From: Lunularia cruciata
Lineage: Eukaryota > Streptophyta > Marchantiopsida > Lunulariales > Lunulariaceae
Direction: 5' to 3'
NCBI GenBank assembly: GCA_948567375.1
Contig: OX419755.1
Span: 79,006,218-79,070,217, forward strand
DNA: 64,000 nucleotides
Part shown: positions 49,520 to 59,682 of the stretch, piece after piece
Layout: each line of letters starts with the position of its first letter
Position numbering within the stretch: position 1 is the first letter of the stretch
Notes under the pieces: generated by a model
Database searches by the model: none
What the model was told of the DNA's origin: nothing
What the model saw: only the letters and a program-made list of their open reading frames with translations
Program-made: the position numbers and the translations under genes

Positions 49520-49938
49520 TGTAACAATATGGAGTTAAGCAATGAAGTTAGTTGGGCTTACAAAGTAGCACATAAGACAAATTAGCCTAGAATATTCCAA
49601 AAGTATCTAGAAAGCTTCTTGGGAAGCTTCTTGGCTAGCTTAGCTTGCACCTCAAGTAAGTAGCTTCTAGAAGGAAGCTTCTAGAAGCTTCCAACTAGCT
49701 TAGCTTGCATGCCAAGTAGGCAACTTCTAGAAGGAAGCTTCTTGAGAAGCTTCCTAGTTAACTTAGCTTGCACTCTAAGAAAGCGGCTTGAGGAAGCTTC
49801 TCAAGGGCCTTGTATGCTACCTATAAATACCAAAGCCAAAGCTCATGCTAGGCATTTGGAGTTTTACTTCATTCAAGTGTCCCAATGTGAGTTTCCATTC
49901 TCCTATTTCTCTCCTCGGATTTGGTTTTTTACAGTAGT
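49515..49938 (+). mobile_element. Solo LTR of the chromovirus family (TSD GTAGT)
   Basis: A 414-bp LTR at 49520-49933 runs from TGTAACAATATGGAG to TTTTTACA. It is flanked by perfect duplications GTAGT (49515-49519 and 49934-49938). A4 protease sequence is interrupted exactly here and resumes after it. It contains GAAGCTTCTAGAAGCTTC at 49674-49691. It most likely arose by LTR-LTR recombination of a full insertion. Confidence 0.93.
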
Positions 49939-49995
49939 TGACTTTGGAAGTTTAAAGAATTGCATATCATGTAATTACCAAAGGAATTAGGTATT

Positions 49996-50440
49996 TGTAA
50001 AAGACTAAGACCAAGGAGATAATAAGAGAATGGAAACTCACATTGGGACACTTGAATGAGAAAAAACTCTGAATGCCTAGCATGAGCTTCAGCTCTTGTA
50101 TTTATAGAGATCATACAAGGCTCTTGAGAAGCTTCATTGAGCCATTTTCTTGGAGTACAAGACAAGTTAATTGGGAAGCTTCTCAAGAAGATTCCTTCTA
50201 AAAGCAACTTACTTGGCATGCAAGCTAAGCTAGTTGGAAGCTTCTAAAAGCTACCTACTTGGGGTGCAAGTTAAGCTAGCCGGAAAGCTTCCCAAGAAGC
50301 TTCTTAGATACTTTTGGAATATTCTAGGCTAATTTGTCTTATTTGCTATTTCATTAGCCCTACTAACTTTGTCGTTAAACTCCATATTGTTACATATTCC
50401 CCCACCGCTAGTTGATGACATCCTCATTGGCAGTGAAGCT
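49996..50440 (-). mobile_element. Inverted 3' LTR scrap with 46 bp of internal end
   Basis: A minus-strand LTR occupies 49996-50394 (TGTAAAAGACT to TGTTACA). It is followed by 46 bp that match the family's polypurine stretch and coding end in reverse orientation (50395-50440). Plus-strand A4 protease sequence resumes at 50441, but about 80-90 bp of protease are missing compared with A5. No right-hand duplication is seen. This looks like a truncated insertion or a repair patch rather than normal integration. Confidence 0.8.
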
Positions 50441-51785
50441 CATTGGGAAAAAGTATCTAGAATGTATGAGGTTTGTAATAGCACCTCTCTACTATCATAT
50501 CATTCAAGGTTTGCCTTGGATTGAACATCATAAGGTTCAATTGATTGGACTTGATGACAAATTCAAATACAACACCAAGATAAGAATTATCGATTAGGTT
50601 GTCTAGCACCTTTGAGTAAGACATCTAAGAATAGTTAGTCCTAAGATGAAAATTTTGTAAATAAAGCAACCATAGAGCAAGTTTTGGAGGAAAATATTCT
50701 TATTTATGTGATATAGATCAAGCTAATTGCGCATGGAGAATCTGATGAGGGCCAAAAGCCTCATCAAAAAATGCTTATCAAATAGTCTAAGAGTTTGTAG
50801 ATGTGTTTTTGGAGGATCTACCAAAGGGGTAACCATCCTATCATGGTATACCCTTCAAGATTGAGTTATTGCCAAGAAGTATTCCAATGAGTAAACCAAT
50901 CTATTGGCTCTTACCAAAGGAGTTGAAAGAGCTTTGAACAACAATGAAAAAGTTGTTGGAGATGGATTTTATACAATATAGTATATCTCCTTAGGGAGCA
51001 TTGAAACTATTTGTTCCAAAGAAGGATGGAAGACTTTGCTTTTGTATTGACTATTGTAGCCTCAATCAACAATATATGAAGAATGCATATCCTTTGCCTT
51101 GAATTGATAACTTGCTAGATCAATTGAGCATATCACAATACTTCTCCAAGTTGGATCTTTGAAGTGGCTATTGGCATATTCACATTGACAATGAAGATGT
51201 GCAAAAGGTTGCCCTCCGCATAAAATATGGGCATTTTCAATAGAGAGTTTTATCTTTTAGGCTCATTAATGCTCTAGCAATCTTCATGGATTACATGCAT
51301 CAAGTATTGGATGGGTTGTTGGATCAATGCTTGGTGGTGTTCTTGGATGATATTTTAATCTATAACAAGATGGAGGAAACATGTATGATTCACGTATGAG
51401 AAGTCTTAAGACAATTATGTCAATAGAAGTTTTATTGCAAGAAGTCAAAGTGTGACTTTTGGTAATAGGAAGTTACCTTCTTGGGTCATAAGGTCTCATT
51501 GGAGAGGATCAAGATGGAAGAGAAGAAAATCAAGGCCATTATTGATTTGCCTACTCCAAAGGATGCTACAAAAGTGTTGGCATTTAATGGATTGGCAAGT
51601 TTTTACCAATGATTCATCTACTACTATGCTCATGTAGCTAAACCATTGATCAATCACTTAGGGGAGGCCTCAAGCTTTCAATGTACCACAAGCATGAAGA
51701 AGCATTAAAGAAATTGAAGCATATCGTGTCTTCATGGCCCATCCTTCAACCATATGATCCTCAACTACCTTGCATAGTTGATTTT
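50441..51785 (+). pseudogene. A4 protease end, linker, RT (broken)
   Basis: A protease C-terminal block ([14 protein letters not shown], then GLPWIEHHKVQ) lies at 50450-50540. The linker has only one 20-residue repeat, near 50640-50695. RT motifs lie at 51000-51400, including VFLDDILIY near 51338-51364. The RT-RNase H link follows to 51660. The reading stops at the VDF of the RNase H start, where A5 is inserted; RNase H resumes at 57427. Confidence 0.8.
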
Positions 51786-52208
51786 TGTAACAATATGGAG
51801 TTTAGTGATGAAGTTAGTCGGGCTTACGAAGTAGAGAATAAGACAAAATAGCCTAGAATATTCTAGAAGCATCTAAGAAGCTTCTTAGGAAGCTTCCCAA
51901 CTAGTTAACTTGCGCCCTAAGCAAGTAGCTTCTAGAAGGAAGCTTCTAGAAGCTTCTAACTAGCTTAGCTTGCACGCCAAGTAGGCGGCTTCTAGAAGGA
52001 AGCTTCTTGAGAAGCTTCCTAGTTAACTTAGCTTGCACTCCAAGAAAGCGGCTCAAGGAAACTTCTTGAGAAGCTTCAAGGGTCTTGTATGCTACCTATA
52101 AATACCAAGGCCGAAGCTCATGCTAGGCATTCGGAGTTTTCCCTCATTCAAGTGTCCCAATGTGAGCTTCCATTCTCCTATTTCTCTCCTCGGTTTTGGT
52201 CTTTTACA
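51786..52208 (+). repeat. 5' LTR of A5 with HSE-like array
   Basis: A 423-bp LTR, TGTAACA to TTTTACA. Alternating GAA/TTC sites: GAATATTCTAGAA at 51856-51868; GAAGCTTC at 51877-51884 and 51889-51896; GAAGCTTCTAGAAGCTTC at 51939-51956; GAAGCTTC at 51999-52006 and 52011-52018; and two more near 52059-52077. The TATA box TATAAATA lies at 52097-52104, so the array ends about 20 bp upstream of it. Confidence 0.95.
52097..52104 (+). promoter_or_regulatory. TATA box of the A5 5' LTR
   Basis: TATAAATA in the context CTACCTATAAATACC, conserved in nearly every LTR of the family. It leaves about 75-80 bp for the R-U5 part before the LTR end, typical for a compact plant LTR. Confidence 0.75.
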
Positions 52209-52209
52209 T

Positions 52210-52221
52210 TGGTATCAGAGC
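52210..52221 (+). promoter_or_regulatory. Primer-binding site of A5
   Basis: TGGTATCAGAGC, one base after the LTR end. This is complementary to the 3' end of plant initiator methionine tRNA, the usual primer of minus-strand DNA synthesis in these elements. A2, A3 and A4 have the C-to-T variant TGGTATTAGAGC. Confidence 0.9.
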
Positions 52222-52479
52222 AGGAATGGGATGGATGGAATTTATGGACCACCAAATCCACTTCTGCCAAACCATTGGGACTTTCATGTCCAGATATTAC
52301 CAAAGCATCGTTTCACACAATTCATCACCTCATGCTTTGGGCAGGATTTTCTACATATGATCACCGGGTCAGAGGACCCCTTGATACTTCCAGTTGTAAC
52401 TTATGGAGAACGGTGGACGTGTTGTATCTATGTGTTAATCAACTAGATAAATTGCAGGTAGTGGAATAGAGTAGTAGCG

Positions 52480-53375
52480 ATGGCGGCAATACCGGATGTT
52501 ATCCTTGCAATGCAACAACAAATCGAGCATCTTACTCGATTGTTGGATGAACGAGACCAGCAACGATGAGAACAGATAGACAGAGCGCCAGTTCAAGATG
52601 GAGAAGATCGCATTCGATTTCCGAAACCCAAAGTGTTTGAAGGCAAGAATCTTCCAAGCACAATGGAGAATTTTGTGTTTGACTGTGAACGTTACTTTGA
52701 AGCCACCAATCTTCAAGACGAGCGGAAACAAATTCTCTTGGCTTCTAGCCAATTGGATGGAGTGGCAAAACTCTGGTGGTGATTCCGAGTAGAAAGAGCT
52801 GAACGACAAATTGTTACACCAATTTTTACATGGGCAGAATTCAAGGATGCAATACTTGGTCGATTTCAGACTATAAATGCCACCCAAGCTGCACGAGATA
52901 AATTGGCGGAATTGAGGCAGATTGGCTCAGTGAGAAGCTACATCACACAATTTCAGAATATCATCATGCAAATTCCAGATATCCAAGAAGGTGAAGTTTT
53001 GGATCGATTTGTGTGAGGATTGAAGTCACGAACCAGATTGGAGGTGACCATGCAAGAGCCATAGAATGTAGAACAAGCCATGCAATTGGCTGAGCGTTTT
53101 GATTCCTTAGTTGCGACAACTTGGTCTCGACCTCAACCTACACAAAACCCACAAGTACCACGAGTGGAAGAACCGGTACCAATGGAGATTGATGCTATCC
53201 AACGAAGACCACTTGGCACAGCAGATAGAAAAAGATTACGACAAAATGGAGGTTTTTTTTATTGTCGCCAGTTGGGGCATCGCATTGCTGAATGTCCACT
53301 CAAGAATGGATGACCTCGACAAGTTGCCCAAGTGGAGGTTGTGGAGCGGAATGATCAGGGAAACAAGGAATCCCA
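52480..53375 (+). pseudogene. A5 gag with altered zinc knuckle (broken)
   Basis: The ATG at 52480 opens MAAIPDVILAMQQQIEHLT. In the gag frame, stops are TGA where related copies or codon context show Arg (for example 52780-52782 after WW, and within DQQR* near 52567), or TAG where Gln is expected. The capsid-like block ENFVFDCERYFEATN lies near 52666-52710. The knuckle at 53253-53294 reads GFFYCRQLGHRIAEC; the first Cys of CCHC is Phe, so zinc binding is probably lost. Confidence 0.85.
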
Positions 53376-54815
53376 GTAGGAGATTTCGAGCCGCCTACTG
53401 GGAGCTTGATTAGTTCCAATGGGATTGAAGGCTCGACCTTTGCAAGTTTGCTTCACTTGCAAGGTATGATATCTAATCGGGGTTGTAGAATTTTGGTTGA
53501 TTCTAGAAGTTCAGAGAATTGCATGTCTATGCAAGTAGCAAAGGAATTGGGTATTCCTATCAAGCCAGTGATTGGAAGTAGTTTGATGATGGCGGATGGT
53601 AGAAAGGGTTTTGCATTCCGCACCTTGCATCTTGATACCTTCAAGATTGGGAAGGAGTATTTGGAGTGTATGAGGTTTGTAGTGGCACCTCTACACTATG
53701 ATATCATTCTGGGTCTACCTTGGCTTGAATGTCATAAGGTTCAATTTGATTGGACCCGACACCAAATTCAAGTACAACACCAAGGTAGGAATTTCCGATT
53801 AGGTTGTCTGGCACCTCTGAGTAAGACACCTAAGAATAGTCAGTCCCAAGATGGGAAGTTTGTCGAGAAGGTAGCCATAGAGCAAATCTGGAAGGGAGAT
53901 GAGTCCCAAGATGGGAAGTTTGCCAGGAAGGCAACCATGGAGCAAGCTCGGAAGAGAGATGAGTCCCTAGAAGGGAAGTTTGTTAATGAAGCAGCCATAG
54001 AGCAAGCTTTGGAGGAAGATAAGTCTGTATTTGCAGTGTGGATCAAGCCGATTGCACAAGAACAATCTGAGGAGGGCCAAGTGCCGCATCAAGCGACGGT
54101 TGATCGGATAGTTCAAGAGTTTGCAGATGTGTTTCCGGATGATCTGCCAAAGGGATTACCCTCTGATCGAGGTATGCCCTTCAAGATCGAGTTATTGCCA
54201 GGGAGTACTCCAATGAGTAGACCAATCTATCGGCTCTCACCAAAGGAGTTGGAGGAGTTGCGAACAACACTTACAGAGTTGTTGGAGAAGGATTTCATAC
54301 GACATAGTACCTCTCCTTGGGGAGCACCGGTACTATTTGTTCCAAAGAAGGATGGAGGACTTCGTTTCTGTATTGATTACCGTGGGCTCAATAAGCAAAC
54401 CGTGAAGAATGCATATCCCTTGCCTTGGATCGATGACTTGCTTGATCAATTAAGTGGAGCACGATACTTTTCCAAGCTAGATCTTCGTAGCGGCTATTGG
54501 CAAATTCCTATTGAAGGAGAGGACGTGAAAAAGACTGCCTTTCGTACAAGGTATGGACATTTTGAGTGGAGAGTACTACCTTTCGGACTCACTAATGCTC
54601 CAGCAGTCTTCATGGATCAGATGCATCGGGTGTTGGAGGGGCCATTGGATCAGTCTATGGTAGTGTTCTTAGATGATATCTTAATCTATAGTAGGACAGA
54701 GGCAGAACACATGAATCATGTGCAAGAAGTCCTAACGACTACGACAGTGGAAATTTTACTGCAAGAAGTCAAAGTGTGCTTTTTGGCAAAAGGAGGTTAT
54801 CTTCTTGGGTCATAA
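53376..54815 (+). pseudogene. A5 protease, linker repeat and RT (frameshifted)
   Basis: The frame is open from about 53370 to 54815. The protease block lies near 53490-53760. Its active-site pattern reads VDSRS where A2 and A3 have VDFGS, so the key Gly is Arg. The linker at 53840-54030 holds three 20-residue repeats ([14 protein letters not shown] type). The RT follows, with [30 protein letters not shown] and the catalytic [10 protein letters not shown] near 54661-54690. A 2-bp deletion near 54735, compared with A3, shifts the frame; the true continuation is in the frame of 54805-55455. Confidence 0.92.
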
Positions 54816-55455
54816 GATCTCATCAGAGGGGATCAAGATGGAAGAAGAGAAGATCAAGGCCATTACTGATTGGCCTACCCCGAAGGATGCTACCAAAGTA
54901 CGAGCGTTCAACGGATTGGCCAGTTTTTACCGACGGTTCATCCACTATTATGCTCACGTGGCTGCACCATTGACTGACCTCTTGGGAAAGAACTCGAGCT
55001 TCCAATGGACCACCAAGCATGAAGAAGCATTCCAGAAGTTAAAGCATATGGTGTCTTCAAGACCCATTCTTCAACCATATGATCCTCAACTACCTTGTGT
55101 GGTTGATTTTGATGCTTCTAACTTTGCAATTGGAGCTGTGTTGCAACAAGAATTTCTAGATGGACTACATCCTATTGCCTTTGTGTCTCGCCGACTAAAT
55201 ACAGCTGAAAGAAATTACTCTGCTCGAGATCGGGAACAACTTGCAATGGTATATGCCACCAAGGTATGGAGGCATTATCTCTTGGGGAAACAAGTGATCA
55301 TGCGAACTGATCACAAGCTATTGTTGCAGACCTTACACCTAGAGCACATGAAGAGTCGACATCATCGATGGGAAGAGCAACTCCAATTGTTCGACATCAA
55401 ACTTGAGTACAAACCATGTCGGTTCCATGTCATCCCTGATGCTCTATCACGATGA
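54740..55455 (+). pseudogene. A5 RT end and RNase H (ends at shared TGA)
   Basis: This continues the RT after the frameshift with [19 protein letters not shown], the FYRRFIHYYAH connection motif, and the RNase H domain: DFDASNFAIGAVLQQE, then RDREQLAMVYATKVWRHYL and a TDH motif. It ends at the TGA on 55453-55455, in the codon right after the conserved LSR. The integrase frame follows in the same phase with no other break. Confidence 0.9.
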
Positions 55456-57003
55456 CCTGATTTGAAGTCTCTTCCTCTCATCGCGGCAGCAATTACGACG
55501 GTGTCAATTGATCCCAAGATTCATAACGAGTTTCGGTTAGCCCTACAGCAAGATCCCTTCTTCCAAATGGTACACGGTCGTCTAATAGCACGCGACAAGG
55601 AGTACAACACCTTCTCCTTCAAGGAAGGCCTTTTATTCCATGCAGACCAGATCTATGTTCCAACCAAAGGTGATCTTCGACTTGTGCGCCTTCAAGAAGC
55701 CCATGATTTACCAATAGCTGGTCACATGGGAGTGGACAAGACCTTGGGCACCCTCCAATGCCAATGGTGGTGGCCCAACATGACACGAGATGTTCGAGAC
55801 TTTGTCCGATCATGTGAGAGTTGCCAACGGAACAAGGCCAGCAACCAGAAGCCGAGTGGACTCCTTCAACCACTCGCCATTCCATCCGCTCATTGGGAGC
55901 ATGTGAGCTTGGATCTCATCACATCCTTGCCAAAGACAAAACAAGGACACACCGCAATTGTGGTGTTTGTGGATAAGCTTAGTAAGCAAATCCACTTGGC
56001 ACCAACCTGTGATACCGTGGATGCTCCAACCTTAGCGCAAATCTACTTCGACAATGTCTTCAAGCATCATGGGATGCCATGTGTACTCATCTCCGACCGT
56101 GATCCTCGATTGACCGGGAAGTTTTGGCAAGCACTCTTCCAGATACTCGGCACCAAGCTTGCTTTGTCCACGGCCTATCATCCTCAAACTGATGGACAAA
56201 CCAAACGCGCCAATCATACATTGGAGGATATGTTGTGGGCCTTTGTCAATGTCCACCATACCAACTGGGATGAATGTCTTGCAGCTGCAGAATTTGCCTA
56301 CAACAATTCCAAACAAGCAAGCACTGGATTTTCTCCCTTCTTTCTCAATTTTGGCCAAGATCCGCTTGTTCTAGATTCTCTTCTTGCTCCCCCTCCCTCT
56401 CAGGTTCCTCATACTTCTACATTCTTGACCACTATATCCCAATCTCTCCAACAAGCCAAATCTCACCTCCTTGTTGCTCAGAATCGCCAAAAACAATATG
56501 CAGACCATCATCGTCGTGATCTCACCTTTGAAGTTGGTGATAAAGTCATGCTATCCTCTAGTAACCTCCCTCTCCCACTTGATACCCAAGTTCGTAAACT
56601 TGCTCCTAATTGGATAGGACCCTTTGATATCACCCACATTATCTCTCCTGTTGCTTATCATCTTGCCTTACCTTGTCACATGCGTATCCATCCTGTCTTT
56701 CATATTTCCAAGTTGAAACCCTTTGTTCCTAACCCTTCTTCCTTTTCCTCTCGAGTCCAACCTCCCCCTCTTCCTGTCCCTATCAAGGATCATGAGGAGT
56801 ACGAAGTTGATTGTATCCTTGCGCGTCGCCATATTCAACGAGGCCGTCACCAACATACGGAGTACAAGGTCCTTTGGAAAGGGTATCCCCTTCATGATGC
56901 TACATGGGAACCTCTTTCTCACCTCCAGAATGCACAGCTGGCCATCAAGGAATTCGAAGCTTCACTGGCGACGAGGACGTCACCAACTAGCGGCGGGGGA
57001 ATA
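55456..57003 (+). pseudogene. A5 integrase with chromodomain (catalytic Glu lost)
   Basis: One open frame runs to beyond the LTR start. The zinc-binding region has HDLPIAGHMG and CESCQRN, the HHCC pattern. The catalytic core has the Asp in SLDLITSLP and the second Asp in ISDRDP. The third residue, Glu in TDGQTERAN of A3, is Lys here (codon AAA at 56203-56205), a G-to-A change at a CpG. This integrase is expected to be inactive. A chromodomain at about 56785-56970 (EYEVDCILARRH and YKVLWKGYPLHDATWEP) would guide insertion through histone marks and places the family among chromoviruses. Residues after about 56997 are read-through into the LTR. Confidence 0.93.
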
Positions 57004-57426
57004 TGTAACAATATGGAGTTTAGTGACGAAGTTAGTTGGGCTTACAAAGTAGAGAATAAGACAAAATAGCCTAGAATATTCTAGAAGCATCTAAGAAGCT
57101 TCTTAAGAAGCTTCCCAACTAGTTAACTTGCGCCCTAAGCAGGTAGCTTCTAGAAGGAAGCTTCTAGAAGCTTCTAACTAGCTTAGCTTGCATGCCAAGT
57201 AGGCGGCTTCTAGAAGGAAGCTTCTTGAGAAGCTTCCTAGTTAACTTAGCTTGCACTCCAAGAAAGGGGCTCAAGGAAACTTCTTGAGAAGCTTCAAGGG
57301 TCTTGTATGCTACCTATAAATACCAAGGCCGAAGCTCATGCTAGGCATTCGGAGTTTTCCCTCATTCAAGTGTCCCAATGTGAGCTTCCATTCTCCTATT
57401 TCTCTCCTCGGTTTTGGTCTTTTACA
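57004..57426 (+). repeat. 3' LTR of A5
   Basis: The partner of 51786-52208 at constant offset 5218. Six of the seven differences are transitions. GAATATTCTAGAA lies at 57074-57086, the four-unit GAA/TTC site at 57157-57174 and TATAAATA at 57315-57322. Confidence 0.95.
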
Positions 57427-59324
57427 ATTTTGATGCTTCTAACATTGCCATTGGAGTGGTGTTGCAGCAAGAATTTCTAGATGGGGAACATCCCATTGCC
57501 TTTGTGTCTTGTCGACTAAACACCACATAAAAGAATCACTCTATTTGGGATTGAAAACAACTAGCCACCATATATGAAATGGTATATGCCACCAAGGTAT
57601 GGATGCATTATCTTTTGGGAGAACAAGTGATCATGTGAACCAATCACAAACCTGTGTTGCATACATTATGTTTAGAGCACATGAAGAGACGACATTATCA
57701 ATGGGAAGAACAACTACAATTTTTTGACATCAAGGTCGAGTACAAGCTTGATAAATTCTTTATCATCCTTGATGCCCTATCATGACAACCAGATTTGAAT
57801 ACTCTTCCTAAATCTCTCATCATAGTAGCAATTATGAAATGTCAATCAACTCAAAGATCCAAATTGAGTAAGAATTGCTTTACAAAAAAATTCCTTCTTT
57901 CAATTGGTATAAGGTCATCTTGCAACACATGAAAAGGAGTACAAGACCTTTTCACCCAAAGATAGACTTCTATATTGTGAGAATTACATGTGTGTTCTAG
58001 CTTTAGGTGATCTAAGATTGATGTGACTTCAAGAAGTGCATGACTTACCAATTGAGGAATACATAGAGACAAGACCTTGAGTACTCTACAATGACAATGG
58101 TGGTGGCCAAACATGGCACATGAAGTTCAAGACAGTGTTTGATATTGTGAGAGCTTCCAATGCAACAAAGCTAGCAACCGAAAACCGGGTCCAACCACTT
58201 CCCATCTCATCTACTTCATGCAACATGTGAGCTTAAATCTCATTATATCCTTGCCAAGGACAAAGGAAGGTCATACAACAATAATGGTGTTTTTTGATAA
58301 GCTTAGTAAGTAAATCCATTTGGCACCAACCTTTGATACAATTGATGCTCTAACATTACTCTAGATCTACTTCAACAATGTTGTCAAGCATCATGGGATG
58401 CCTTGTGTACTTATCTCTGCCATGATCCTCGATTCACCAAAAACTTTTTGGCAAGAACTCTTCAAGCTACTTGACACCAAGCTTCCTTTGTCCATGACCT
58501 ATCATCCTCAAACTAATGTGCACATGAAACATAAAAATTGCACTTTGGAGGATATGCTTTGTGCATTTGTCAATGCTTACCATACCAATTGGGAGCATCA
58601 TGGAATGCCTTGCGGTTGTTGAGTTTGCCAACAATAACTCCAAGCATGCAAGCACCTGATTCTCTCCTTTTTTTTCTTAATTTGTCCAAGATCCACTTGT
58701 TCCAGATTCCCTCCTTGCTCCTCTACTATCTCACATTCCTCATACTTCTACCTTCTTGTCCACAATATCACACTCCACAACAAGCCAAATCTCATCTCCT
58801 TGTTGCTCAAAATTGTCAAAAACAATACACATATCAACATTGTCATGATCTCACCTTTCAACTAAGTGGTAAGGTCTTACTTTCTTCTAGTACCCTATCC
58901 CTCCCACTTGGTAGCCAAGTTTATAAACTTGCTCCTATTGGATAAGTCTATTTGATGTCACTCAAGTCATTACTCTTGTTGCTGATTGATTTGCCTTGTC
59001 TAGTCATATGCAAATCTACCATGTCTTTTATATTTCAAAGTTGAAACCCTTTGTTTCTAGTCCATCTTCCTTTTCACCCATGTCTAACTTCCTCTTCCTC
59101 CCATCCCTAGTATGAAGTTGATCATATTCTTGCTTTTAGAACATTCAACATGGCTGCCAACAACAACTAGTACAAACCCAAAGGTACAAAGTCCTCTGAA
59201 AAGGGTATCCTCTTCATGATGCCATTTGGATACCTCTTTCTCATCTCTAGAATGCATAAATGGTCATCTAGGAGTTTGAACTTCCATGGTGATGAGCAGG
59301 TCATCAATTAGTGATGGAGGAATA
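57427..59324 (+). pseudogene. A4 RNase H, integrase, chromodomain (broken)
   Basis: This resumes A4 exactly at the A5 duplication with FDASNIAIGVVLQQE. It continues with decayed integrase: FVNAYHTNWE near 58567-58596 and AYHPQTN-like sequence near 58498. Remnants of the tail and chromodomain lie near 59100-59290. A TGA at 57783-57785 is one codon earlier than the shared TGA of A2, A3 and A5. The frame is broken in many places. Confidence 0.8.
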
Positions 59325-59682
59325 TGTAATAATATGGAATTTACAAACAAGTTAGTCAAGACTAACAAAGTAGCAAATAATCCAAATTAGCCAAGAATTA
59401 TAGAAGCATCTAGGAAGCTTCTTGGTACTTTCTTGGTAACTTCCAAGGATTGAGTGACGTGTAAGCCAAATAGGCAACTTCTAGGAGAAAGTTTCTTGGG
59501 AAGCTTTCCAACTAGCTTAGCTTGCATTCCAAGTATGTGACTTTTAAAAGGAAGCTTTCTAACTAGCTTAGCTTGCATTCCAAGTAGATGGCTTCTAAAA
59601 GAGAGCTTCTTGAGAAGCTTCTTGGTAAGCTTAGCTTGCATTCTAAGAATGTGGCTTTTAGGAAACTTCTAGAGAAGTTTCT
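59325..59682 (+). repeat. 3' LTR of A4 (cut by A8)
   Basis: Starts TGTAATAATATGGAAT, follows the A4 5' LTR in subfamily markers, and stops at 59682 where A8 begins. The missing end should lie beyond A8, outside the window. Confidence 0.82.

Larger units (their letters stand above)
51781..57431 (+). mobile_element. Ty3/gypsy chromovirus A5, full length, youngest-looking (TSD ATTTT)
   Basis: LTRs 51786-52208 and 57004-57426 are both 423 bp and differ at seven positions by eye (about 98.3 % identity). The target duplication ATTTT lies at 51781-51785 and 57427-57431. The primer-binding site TGGTATCAGAGC is at 52210-52221, fully matching the plant initiator-Met primer site. Gag starts at 52480; pol runs from about 53370 to 57000 in a frame -1 relative to gag. 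The polypurine stretch lies just before 57004. It sits inside RNase H of A4. It is the longest open copy but still has a 2-bp deletion, several TGAs and catalytic changes. Confidence 0.96.
47732..59682 (+). mobile_element. Ty3/gypsy chromovirus A4, old, host of three insertions
   Basis: The 5' LTR is 47732-48240. The 3' LTR begins at 59325 and is cut at 59682 by element A8. The two share subfamily-specific phrases (AGTCAAGACTAAC, AAATTAGCCAAGAATTATA, GCTTCTTGGTAC) not found in the nested copies, which ties them together. Internal DNA is 48241-49519, 49939-49995, 50441-51785 and 57427-59324. It is interrupted by a solo LTR, an inverted LTR scrap and full-length A5. The primer-binding site TTGGTATTAGAGC lies at 48241-48253. 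All coding parts are heavily mutated. Confidence 0.87.
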
